Assembly: GCA_903886275.1 (NCBI GenBank) | Contig: CAISLN010000098.1 | Location: forward strand, 1-64,000 | DNA length: 64,000 bases | Direction of reading: 5' to 3' | DNA from: an uncultured beta proteobacterium | GTDB lineage: Bacteria > Pseudomonadota > Gammaproteobacteria > Burkholderiales > Burkholderiaceae_C | In this document: positions 35,441 through 42,735 of the stretch, piece after piece | Layout of the letters: every line of letters starts with the position of its first letter | Position numbering within the stretch: position 1 is the first letter of the stretch | Notes under the pieces: model-generated | Told to the model about the DNA's origin: nothing | The model's database searches: none | The model's input: only the letters and a program-made list of their open reading frames with translations | Translations under genes and position numbers: made by a program

Positions 35441-38400
35441 ATGAGCAACTTCACCTTCCTCCAATCCGAATGGGCCAGCATTTACAGCGCGGCCATCAAG
35501 GCGGAGGAAATGGCGAACAAGGATGCGCGCACCTCCTGCTTCTACGCAAGGCGCACGCTGGAGCTGGCAGTGGGCTGGCTCTACAAGCATGACAAGTCGC
35601 TGCGCCTGCCCTACCAGGACCACCTGAGCGCCCTGATTCACGAACCCAGCTTCAAGGCGCTGACGGGGGACGCGCTGTTCACCAAGGCCAAGCTCATCAA
35701 AGACTTGGGCAATTTGGCGGTGCACAGCACCCGCCTCATCCTGCGCACCGATGCCACTGCGGCCACGCGCGAGCTGTTCCACTTCTGCTACTGGCTGGCA
35801 CGCACCTACGGCCAACGTGCGCGCCCTGCGCCGGACCTGCGCTTTGCGCCCGAGCTGCTTGCCTTGCCAGCGGCGACTGTGCCTGTCGCGCCACCGCAGT
35901 CGATAGACCAGCTCCAAAAGTTGGAGACGCAACTGCACGAGCGCGACGTTAAGCTCTCGGTGCTGCTGTCGGCCAAGACCGCACTCGACGATGAACTGCA
36001 AGCGCTGCGCGCCGAGGTGACTGCCGCCAAAAAGGCCAACACCGCACAGCCCGACACGCACGACTATTCCGAGACGGAGACCCGCGACTACTTCATCGAC
36101 CTGCTGCTCAAGGAAGCGGGCTGGCAACTCGACGCCAAGAACCTGGAGGTGCAAGTGAGCGGCATGCCCAATAACGCGGGCATTGGCTTTGTGGACTATG
36201 TGCTGTGGGGCGATAACGGCAAGCCGCTGGCGCTCATTGAAGCCAAGCGCACCCGCAGGGACGCCACGGCAGGCCAGCAGCAGGCCAAGCTGTATGCCGA
36301 TTGCCTGCAAGCCCAGTTCGGCCAGCGCCCCATCATCTTTTATTCCAATGGCTATGGGCATTGGATGTGGGATGACGCCAGCTACCCGCCCCGCGCGGTG
36401 CAGGGCTTTTTCAAGAAGCAGGAACTGGAGCTGCTGATTCAGCGCCGCAGCAGCCGCAAGCCGCTGGCCGAGGCGGTTATCAACGAAGGCATCATCGAGC
36501 GCTATTACCAAAGCCGGGCCGTGCGCCGCATTGGTGAAACGTTTGAAGTGGAGAACCAGCGCAAGGCCCTGCTGGTGATGGCCACCGGCAGCGGCAAGAC
36601 GCGCACCGTCATCGCCCTGGCCGATGTCTTGATGCGCTGCAACTGGGCCAAGCGCGTCCTGTTTCTGGCCGACCGCGTAGCGCTGGTGAACCAGGCGGTA
36701 GGCGCCTTCAAGACGCACCTGCCCGATTCGGCGCCGGTGAACCTGGTGACCGAAAAGCACACCGATGGCCGTGTCTTTGTGTCCACCTACCCGACCATGA
36801 TGGGGCTGATTGATGACGCGGTGGACGGCCAGCGCCGCTTTGGCGTGGGGCATTTCGACCTCATCATCATCGACGAAGCGCACCGCTCTGTTTACCAGAA
36901 GTACCGCGCCATCTTTGAATACTTTGACGCCCTGTTGGTGGGCCTGACCGCCACGCCCAAGGACGAGATTGACCACAACACCTACAGCTTGTTTGACCTA
37001 GAGAGTGGCGTGCCCACCGATGTGTATGGCCTGGACGAGGCAGTGAGTGAGGGCTATTTGGTGCCGCCCCATGCGATATCGGTGCCGCTGAAATACCTGC
37101 GCGAGGGCATCCAATACAAGGACCTGTCGGAGCAAGACAAGGAACAGTGGGACGCGCTGGAGTGGGACGAAGAAGGCAATGTGCCCGATGCCGTGGACAA
37201 TGCCGCGCTGAACAAGTGGCTGTTCAACACCGACACGGTGGACAAGGTGCTGGCCCATCTGATGACGCACGGCGAGAAGGTGGCCGGTGGCGACCGCCTG
37301 GGTAAAACCATCGTCTTTGCCAAGAACAATGCGCACGCCGATTTCATTGCCGAGCGCTTCGACAAAAACTACCCGCATTACAAGGGCGCCTTTGCCCGCG
37401 TGGTGACCTACAAGACCGAGTACGCGCAAAGCCTGATTGATGCGTTTGCCCTCAAGGAGGGCATGCCGCACATTGCCATTTCGGTGGACATGCTCGACAC
37501 CGGCATCGACGTGCCCGAGGTGCTCAATCTGGTGTTCTTCAAAATCATCCGCTCCAAGACCAAGTTCTGGCAAATGCTGGGACGGGGCACGCGCCTGTGC
37601 AAGAACCTGTATGGACCGGGCCAGCACAAGCAGTTCTTCAACGTCTTTGACTACTGCCAGAACCTGGAGTTCTTCAGCCAGGCCCTGCCACCCGACGAAG
37701 GCCGCAGCCCGGTGGCGTTGGGCACCCGCCTGTTCCGCGCGCGCTTAGAGATGGTGGCCGAGCTGGACCAGCGTGTGGCTACGGGCGCGCATGCGGCCAA
37801 TGTGCATACGGTCTATGGCAACACGCTGTCTGACTTGCAGTTGCGCGGTGAACTGGCCGGCCATTTGCACCAGCAGGTAGCGGCCATGAACGTGGACAAC
37901 TTTGTGGTGCGGCCAAGGCGCAAGTCGGTGGAGAAATTCGCCAAGCTGCAGTCCTGGCAACTGCTGGACGCCGACAGCCTGCAAGAGCTGAGCACGCAGG
38001 TGGCAGAGCTGCCCACCACCCTGCTGGACAACGACGAAGAGGCCAAGCGCTTTGACATGCTGGTGCTGCGCACGCAGCTCGCCATCCTGCAGGCACAGCC
38101 GGGCTTTGTAGCCTTGCGCGAGCAGATGCAGGCCATTGCCAGCGCGCTGGAAGAGCAGGCGGCCATACCGGCCGTCAAGGCCGAGATGGTGCTGATTCAG
38201 GCCGTTGCCGGTGACGAGTGGTGGGAGGACGTGACCATCGCCATGCTGGAGGCCGCACGCAAGAGGCTGCGCGCCCTGGTCAAGCTGATTGAAAAGAGCA
38301 AGAAAAAAATCGTCTACACCGACTTTGAAGACGAGCTGGGTGAGAGTACTGCGGTCACGCTGCCCGGCATTGCCACCGGCATGAACCTGGCCAAGTTCAA

Positions 38401-38851
38401 GGACAAGGCGCGCCAGTTTCTGCGCGCGCATGACAGCCATCTGTCCTTGCAGCGCCTGCGCCGCAACCAAGCGCTCACCGCCTCCGACCTGGAAGAGCTG
38501 GGCAAGATGCTGGTGGAGGCCGGTGGCTCCACCGAGGTCATTGAGCAGGCCACCGAGCAAAGCCAGGGACTGGGCATGTTCATACGCTCGCTGGTGGGAC
38601 TGGACCGCGAAACCGCCAAGCAGGCATTCAGCGCGTTCGTGGTGGGCACCAAGGCCACGGCCAGCCAATTGGAGTTCATAGACCTGATAGTGGAATATCT
38701 GACCGAGAACGGCGTGATGGCGCCAGACCGGCTGTACGAGTCGCCCTTCACCGACATCAGCCCGCAGGGGCCAGAGGCGCTGTTCCTGCCGCTGCGGGTG
38801 ACGGAGATGGTGCAAGTGCTCGATGGGATTCGGCTGCGGGCGGCGGCCTGA
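35441..38851 (+). CDS. hsdR: Type I restriction endonuclease subunit HsdR
   Basis: This 1136-residue protein has an N-terminal DUF4145-like domain (about 1-125), a coiled linker (about 155-200) and the nuclease core D252 with E267-x-K269 in DYVLWGDNGKPLALIEAKR. Motor domains follow: Walker A ATGSGKT (381-387), DEAH (478-481) and LTATP. A helicase C-terminal half has QMLGRGTRLC, and an EcoEI-type C-terminal domain closes the protein. It should translocate DNA and cut it away from unmethylated sites. All visible motifs are intact. Its 5' end is duplicated 2.8 kb upstream. Confidence 0.96.
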   Translation: MSNFTFLQSEWASIYSAAIKAEEMANKDARTSCFYARRTLELAVGWLYKHDKSLRLPYQDHLSALIHEPSFKALTGDALFTKAKLIKDLGNLAVHSTRLILRTDATAATRELFHFCYWLARTYGQRARPAPDLRFAPELLALPAATVPVAPPQSIDQLQKLETQLHERDVKLSVLLSAKTALDDELQALRAEVTAAKKANTAQPDTHDYSETETRDYFIDLLLKEAGWQLDAKNLEVQVSGMPNNAGIGFVDYVLWGDNGKPLALIEAKRTRRDATAGQQQAKLYADCLQAQFGQRPIIFYSNGYGHWMWDDASYPPRAVQGFFKKQELELLIQRRSSRKPLAEAVINEGIIERYYQSRAVRRIGETFEVENQRKALLVMATGSGKTRTVIALADVLMRCNWAKRVLFLADRVALVNQAVGAFKTHLPDSAPVNLVTEKHTDGRVFVSTYPTMMGLIDDAVDGQRRFGVGHFDLIIIDEAHRSVYQKYRAIFEYFDALLVGLTATPKDEIDHNTYSLFDLESGVPTDVYGLDEAVSEGYLVPPHAISVPLKYLREGIQYKDLSEQDKEQWDALEWDEEGNVPDAVDNAALNKWLFNTDTVDKVLAHLMTHGEKVAGGDRLGKTIVFAKNNAHADFIAERFDKNYPHYKGAFARVVTYKTEYAQSLIDAFALKEGMPHIAISVDMLDTGIDVPEVLNLVFFKIIRSKTKFWQMLGRGTRLCKNLYGPGQHKQFFNVFDYCQNLEFFSQALPPDEGRSPVALGTRLFRARLEMVAELDQRVATGAHAANVHTVYGNTLSDLQLRGELAGHLHQQVAAMNVDNFVVRPRRKSVEKFAKLQSWQLLDADSLQELSTQVAELPTTLLDNDEEAKRFDMLVLRTQLAILQAQPGFVALREQMQAIASALEEQAAIPAVKAEMVLIQAVAGDEWWEDVTIAMLEAARKRLRALVKLIEKSKKKIVYTDFEDELGESTAVTLPGIATGMNLAKFKDKARQFLRAHDSHLSLQRLRRNQALTASDLEELGKMLVEAGGSTEVIEQATEQSQGLGMFIRSLVGLDRETAKQAFSAFVVGTKATASQLEFIDLIVEYLTENGVMAPDRLYESPFTDISPQGPEALFLPLRVTEMVQVLDGIRLRAAA

Positions 38852-39116
38852 ACCAGGGCACCCTGGCAAACGCAGCGCAAGCTGCGCACGCAAAGCCTCA
38901 GACCCGACCCCAGTGACTGTCACAACTGGAAGGGTGGCTGGGTTGCACTCGGTGATCTCTTGTTGCCAAGCTCCCCCTAGTCGCTGCGTTGCCGTTTGAT
39001 AGCTGGCAATTTTCAAAGGGACGGGGACATTCATGCGGGATTTGATTTCTGCGCAACCCTGCGTCCCCTTTGGCTGGCAACCCGCTTCTTCACCGTTTCG
39101 CATCCTAAGGAAAAAA
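38852..39116. other. Intergenic region after hsdR with a small MITE-like element
   Basis: No gene is seen. Bases 39010-39072 have imperfect inverted ends (CAAAGGGACG against CGTCCCCTTTG) and are flanked by the direct repeat GCTGGCAA (39002-39009 and 39073-39080), like a 63-bp miniature element with target duplication. TCAGACCCGACCCC near 38900 is of the kind found near REP-type elements. Both readings are tentative. Confidence 0.35.
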
Positions 39117-39200
39117 ATGAAATTAGTTATTGGCACCCTCGCCGCGCTGTTGGGCACCTATTCGCCGGCACCGACAGACGCGCCCAAACCAACGGAATAA
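39117..39200 (+). CDS. Small 27-residue exported-like peptide
   Basis: ATG 39117 follows AAGGA with suitable spacing. The peptide begins MKLVIGTLAALLGTYS and ends PKPTE. The hydrophobic start resembles a short signal sequence. It lies 8 bp upstream of the DUF4189-like gene. It may be a leader peptide or a degenerate gene start; nothing else is known. Confidence 0.35.
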   Translation: MKLVIGTLAALLGTYSPAPTDAPKPTE

Positions 39201-39208
39201 GTGAAGCC

Positions 39209-39820
39209 ATGGCCAACAAATTTCCAAAATTTGTGCGCTTGATTTTGGTGGCTGTGGCACTGGCATGTTCCGGATTGGGACATGCCTACACTTCCATCGC
39301 GACCATCAAAAATCACGTCAACGACGCACTGTATTACGCATCCAACTTCGAATCGCAAAAAGAGGCTGATGTCGCTGCACTGGAGGGCTGCCGTTCGGAA
39401 GCACGCAAAAATGGCATTGGAAATATTGCCAAGCAATGTGCGATTTCCCTGCGTGGCAAAGGTGCCGGTTATGGCGCATTGACCTGTGGCGACAACGGCT
39501 GCGCCTATGTCACGGGGTATGAATCGGTACAGGCCGCGGCTGATGGCGCGTACGCCTCGTGCGCGGAGAGCTTCACCAACTGCCGCGACAAGGACATCAC
39601 CAACTGGGCAGACTTTGCGGGGTTTGCCAAAAAGACTGCGGCCACCACACCTGCCAGCGCCAACTGCAGGCCGCGCACGGCTTCTGTTCGCTGCACTTCG
39701 TCCTGCAACAACGGCAATTGCGTTGTGACTTACGAGAACGGCTGCAAGCTGCGCGTTCAGGTCTCACCCACCTTGGACCCGTTTAGCAACCAATGGACTT
39801 ACCCTTCACCAAGCTGCTGA
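39209..39820 (+). CDS. Secreted DUF4189-like cysteine-rich protein
   Basis: This 203-residue protein has a signal peptide (1-26, ending GHA-YTS). The mature part has EADVAALEGCRSEA followed by CGDNGCAYVTGYESVQAAAD and ASCAESFTNC, which resembles the DUF4189 domain of small secreted proteins. Twelve or so cysteines, several in pairs, suggest disulfides. It lies between hsdR and an AbiEii-type gene and is probably independent. An imperfect hairpin (39829-39849) follows the stop. Confidence 0.65.
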   Translation: MANKFPKFVRLILVAVALACSGLGHAYTSIATIKNHVNDALYYASNFESQKEADVAALEGCRSEARKNGIGNIAKQCAISLRGKGAGYGALTCGDNGCAYVTGYESVQAAADGAYASCAESFTNCRDKDITNWADFAGFAKKTAATTPASANCRPRTASVRCTSSCNNGNCVVTYENGCKLRVQVSPTLDPFSNQWTYPSPSC

Positions 39821-39885
39821 TCGCCCAAGGAACCGAGCCAGTGGGTTCCCTGCCGTCAAGCTGATGCGGGATGGATTCAGGGGGC

Positions 39886-40566
39886 TTACAAGAGTGCAAT
39901 TTGATTCAACCGTGCCTTGACGGTTGGCTCCCGCTCAGGGTCGCTCAGCAAGCCCGGCAGCGCGTTGTGGAAGGCCGGCATACCAAGCAATTTAGCCACC
40001 GCATTCGCCAAGTGCTTACGCACATCCGCACGGGCGCAGGCCGACTCGGCCACAACCGTAGCACGTCCTTCGATGACGGTCATGATGTCTTCCCGGTCAT
40101 GGCTGAGGTACGCATCATTTCGCCCCCGGTCTTTGAAGGCTTCGAACTTGGTTGCCAAGAAATAAGGGGCGGACAAATGCCGCAGCTTCAGCCCTGGGGA
40201 CACCTCAATCACCATGGCTGCGTCGAAGCCCACCCGGTACCAGGGATTGGCAAAGCCCAGCACCTTTTCATCCAGCGGCACCAAGTCCAACTGCATGCGG
40301 TTCCAGTACCAGCGAAACGGTGGCGTGTTGTCCGCCATAGTTTGCTTGAAACCACGCTGCATCAACTGCTCTGCCAAGCGGTGGTAGCCCGCCAACGATG
40401 CCACTTCGACGATGGCATCCACATCTTCCGTGGGCCGCACATCCATCAATCTGGCGTCGTCCACCAGCAGCCCGGTGGCGCAACCACCCACAAACACTAC
40501 TTGTTCGCACAAGGTGCCCATGGCCTGTGCCAGGGCGATCAGCAGATCCAAATTGGGGTTAGCCAC
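39886..40566 (-). CDS. AbiEii-type nucleotidyltransferase toxin
   Basis: This 226-residue protein has the nucleotidyltransferase fold of AbiEii/AbiGii toxins: FVGGCATGLLVDD (about 24-36), RPTEDVDAIVEV with the DxD pair (about 43-54) and a downstream LVPLDEKVLG segment. The C-terminal half includes FLATKFEAFKDRGRNDAYLS with DREDIMTV, as in AbiEii. The start is GTG 40566, preceded by AGGAG; it overlaps the upstream winged-helix gene, so both are coupled. AbiE-type pairs act by tRNA or metabolite modification on phage infection. Confidence 0.85.
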   Translation of the reverse strand: MANPNLDLLIALAQAMGTLCEQVVFVGGCATGLLVDDARLMDVRPTEDVDAIVEVASLAGYHRLAEQLMQRGFKQTMADNTPPFRWYWNRMQLDLVPLDEKVLGFANPWYRVGFDAAMVIEVSPGLKLRHLSAPYFLATKFEAFKDRGRNDAYLSHDREDIMTVIEGRATVVAESACARADVRKHLANAVAKLLGMPAFHNALPGLLSDPEREPTVKARLNQIALL

Positions 40567-41242
40567 GCAACGGCTCCTGTACTTGTTTGGGGGATTGCGG
40601 GTCAATCAACGCAAGCAGCCGATCTAGCGCCATGCCGCGCTCGCGTGCTTTGCCTACGCGCAACGCGTCAAACAAGGCCAGCAGTTCATACAGCTTTGCA
40701 TCTTGCATAGCAGCGAAGGGCACCGACGGGTGCAGTGGCTCCACCCCCACGCCGCGAACTGAACCATTGGGGTGGGGCCAGACAAAGTCCGTACTACCCG
40801 GCGCAAACACGCCGGCGAAGGCGGGAGCGCTATGGCTGGTGGGCACACCCACAGCCAGCGGCAAACACAGGCCGGGAAAGGCGTATTTGGCTCCATGCAA
40901 GGAAAATTCCGCCAAGTTGTGGGCATGCGGCCGCACCGGGTTGTCTACGGCCGCACCATCGTCTTGTGCCTGTGCGCTGCGGCGCACCCTTTGACGTGTC
41001 ACCCGATAAATACCGATGGGCTCCTGCACGCTGAACTCCGGCGCTTCACCCAACTCAGCAGGCGGCGCCGGTGCTACACGGTTTTTCAGTAGCAGCCCTG
41101 CCAACACCCCACGCTTGACCGCGCCATGCGCCTCAGACGCACTCAAACCCAGCTCTTGGGCCAGCCGCGCATAGGTCCAGCGCTGCTCGCCCCAAGCCAC
41201 CAGCTTGAGGGCCACCAGAAAATCTTGGGGTTTGAGTTGCAT
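40559..41242 (-). CDS. Winged-helix protein, partner of the AbiEii-like toxin
   Basis: This 227-residue protein starts MQLKPQDFLVALKLVAWGEQ, and TYARLAQELGLSASEAHGAV is a winged-helix recognition region (about 22-45). The C-terminus reads KLYELLALFDALRVGKARER. It is a paralogue of the protein encoded at 41512-42066. The start at 41242 is preferred because a GAAT-box array lies just upstream. The frame is open back to an ATG at 41512 that overlaps the upstream gene's stop, which is an alternative. It likely serves as antitoxin and autorepressor; no family name could be assigned by eye. Confidence 0.65.
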   Translation of the reverse strand: MQLKPQDFLVALKLVAWGEQRWTYARLAQELGLSASEAHGAVKRGVLAGLLLKNRVAPAPPAELGEAPEFSVQEPIGIYRVTRQRVRRSAQAQDDGAAVDNPVRPHAHNLAEFSLHGAKYAFPGLCLPLAVGVPTSHSAPAFAGVFAPGSTDFVWPHPNGSVRGVGVEPLHPSVPFAAMQDAKLYELLALFDALRVGKARERGMALDRLLALIDPQSPKQVQEPLRG

Positions 41243-41245
41243 AAA

Positions 41246-41277
41246 ATTCCATATTCTTGAATTGCGAATACAGAATG
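41246..41277 (-). promoter_or_regulatory. ATTC/GAAT box array before the downstream winged-helix gene
   Basis: ATTC at 41246 and 41253 and GAAT at 41260, 41266 and 41273 (approximate to one base) repeat every about 7 bases and form inverted halves. They lie 4-35 bp upstream of ATG 41242. This looks like a multi-site operator and supports the internal start. Confidence 0.35.
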
Positions 41278-41511
41278 TAAGAGATTCGCATCGAAAAAAC
41301 AAGGCCGAGGCGAAATTAGGCATCAGGCCCAGAGGCCGCACCACCCACTCATCAAACCCGGTCTCAGCGTAAGGCAAGCGCGCAAACTGCCAGCCGGGCA
41401 GCAGCGCCAGCAGCACCTCGGCCGTGGTGTGCATGGATGCAACGCGCAGCGTGATAGGGCTGCATTCAGGGGGCTTTCGCGAGTTCGCGCAAGGTCTTAG
41501 CGGCACGGCCA

Positions 41512-42066
41512 TCAGCTCAGCCGCTCTTCCAGAAGTTTGCGTGCCATTTCCCGTTCCCGCGCCTGACCTATGCGCAAAGCATCAAACAAGGCCAGTAGTT
41601 CGTATAGGGGCTGGTCCTTGCTTGCCGCCAAAGGCAGCTTGGGGTACAGCGGCAGCAGCGCGCTACCGCGCACAGGCCCCTCCGCATGCGGCCACACCGG
41701 GGGCGTTTCATCAGCAAACAGCACCTTGGATTTGAGTGGCTCCACGCCATAGGCCGTAGGAAACCCCATGGTGATTTCACCGCGCACGGCCGGAAAGAAA
41801 TACGCTGCACCTTGCAACACCATGGGCCGGAATGCGGCCATCACCAGCGCGGGAGCGTCGTTCACCTCTGTCAGCAGCCGAGCCCCACTCAGGCGCGCCA
41901 TGCAGGCGTGGGCCTCAAACTGCGACATGTGCATGGCCTGTGCCAGCGCCACATAGGGCAGCCTTTTCCCCAACAGACACACCAGCTTGAACGCCATCGC
42001 CAAGTCTTGTGGCTTAAGTGACCACTGCGCGTGGCCTAGACGGGATTGAATGCCTGAAGATCTCAT
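41512..42066 (-). CDS. Winged-helix protein, paralogue of the AbiEii partner
   Basis: This 184-residue protein starts MRSSGIQSRLGHAQWSLKPQ. It shares with the neighbouring gene the SLKPQDLAMAFKLVCLLGKR-like start, a YVALAQAMHMSQFEAHACMA helix-turn-helix and the ending LYELLALFDALRIGQARERE. It is not followed by its own intact nucleotidyltransferase gene; about 45 bp after its stop a different frame reads AAKTLRELAKAP-stop, possibly the end of a lost partner. A striking array of ATGCAT sites lies just upstream. Confidence 0.65.
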   Translation of the reverse strand: MRSSGIQSRLGHAQWSLKPQDLAMAFKLVCLLGKRLPYVALAQAMHMSQFEAHACMARLSGARLLTEVNDAPALVMAAFRPMVLQGAAYFFPAVRGEITMGFPTAYGVEPLKSKVLFADETPPVWPHAEGPVRGSALLPLYPKLPLAASKDQPLYELLALFDALRIGQAREREMARKLLEERLS

Positions 42067-42084
42067 GACCGCATTGTATTCAGT

Positions 42085-42151
42085 ATGCATACAGCATGCA
42101 TCTTTGACATTGGAAAAATTACCATTGGGCAGCAATGCATGCAATATGCAT
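42085..42151. promoter_or_regulatory. Paired ATGCAT operator sites
   Basis: ATGCAT occurs at 42085, 42096, 42135 and 42146, that is two pairs of ATGCAT-N5-ATGCAT with an 11-base period (one helical turn) and 50 bp between pairs. Each hexamer is palindromic. They lie 19-85 bp upstream of the winged-helix gene start (42066, minus strand), where its promoter should be. The most likely binder is the winged-helix protein itself. Confidence 0.55.
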
Positions 42152-42166
42152 ATTGCCGGTTCAATT

Positions 42167-42371
42167 TCAGCCCCACGAGCGGGTGAGCAATTCATCAAGT
42201 GCATCCGAAATGGTCTGGCCCTGCTCGGCCAGCGAAGCCATTTTTTCACCCAACTGCTCAGCCGCCACCGACACCACACGCCTGCGGTCATTGTCAAAAA
42301 GCACGGACTGGACCAACAGGTATGGACTCCCGCAACGGACCTTTGTTGCGGTGGACATCAAACTGGGCCAT
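42167..42371 (-). pseudogene. ccdB: ccdB toxin pseudogene (frameshift plus internal deletion)
   Basis: From ATG 42371 the frame reads MAQFDVHRNKGPLRESIP and then leaves the CcdB frame. A second frame resumes with LLVQSVLFDNDRRRVV and passes directly to SVAAEQLGEKMASLAEQG with the C-terminus DELLTRSWG. About 40 central residues of a CcdB (about 100 residues) are missing. The start overlaps the ccdA stop (TAATG), as in intact ccdAB operons. The toxin should be dead. Confidence 0.8.
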
Positions 42372-42622
42372 TACAGCGTGGAGTGCTCGTCTGCAAAGGA
42401 ACCTACGGATGCATGCACCGCGTTCCAGTTAGCGGCGCAGGCATCGGCCACCTGCTGGCGCAAGGCTTTTGTTTGATGTTGCTGTGCGACGTAATCGGTA
42501 AGCAAGACCTCGATCGTGGCCGACAGGTTGCGGGTGTAGGTCTTGGCTTGTGCGACCAAGCCCTCGTTGAGCGTGAGGTTGACTGCGCGCTTGCGCGTGG
42601 GTGTTGAAGTGACTGCGGGCAT
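42371..42622 (-). CDS. ccdA: CcdA-family antitoxin
   Basis: This 83-residue protein reads KRAVNLTLNEGLVAQAKTYT with NLSATIEVLLTDYVAQQ, the ribbon-helix-helix DNA-binding half. The C-terminal toxin-binding half ends WNAVHASVGSFADEHSTL, typical of CcdA. It is intact although its toxin gene is broken, so it may remain as an orphan antitoxin against other CcdB-type toxins. Confidence 0.85.
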   Translation of the reverse strand: MPAVTSTPTRKRAVNLTLNEGLVAQAKTYTRNLSATIEVLLTDYVAQQHQTKALRQQVADACAANWNAVHASVGSFADEHSTL

Positions 42623-42735
42623 ACAAGACTCCTGTCAGCGATGGTTTGGGACCTGCAAGCCGCTTGCCCCAAGCAGCCAAACTTGGGGCACCCGCCACGC
42701 TTTGAGGTCGTATCTTGTGACCTCAAACTCTCGAA

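Noticed and set aside
35306-36976. A 556-codon minus-strand frame over hsdR
   Set aside because: It mirrors hsdR codon bias and has no family likeness; HsdR motifs are intact on the plus strand.
41243-41512. N-terminal extension of the downstream winged-helix protein to ATG 41512
   Set aside because: The ATG overlaps the upstream stop, but the extension has no likeness to the paralogue and would place the GAAT-box array inside the gene; the start at 41242 is preferred, with doubt.
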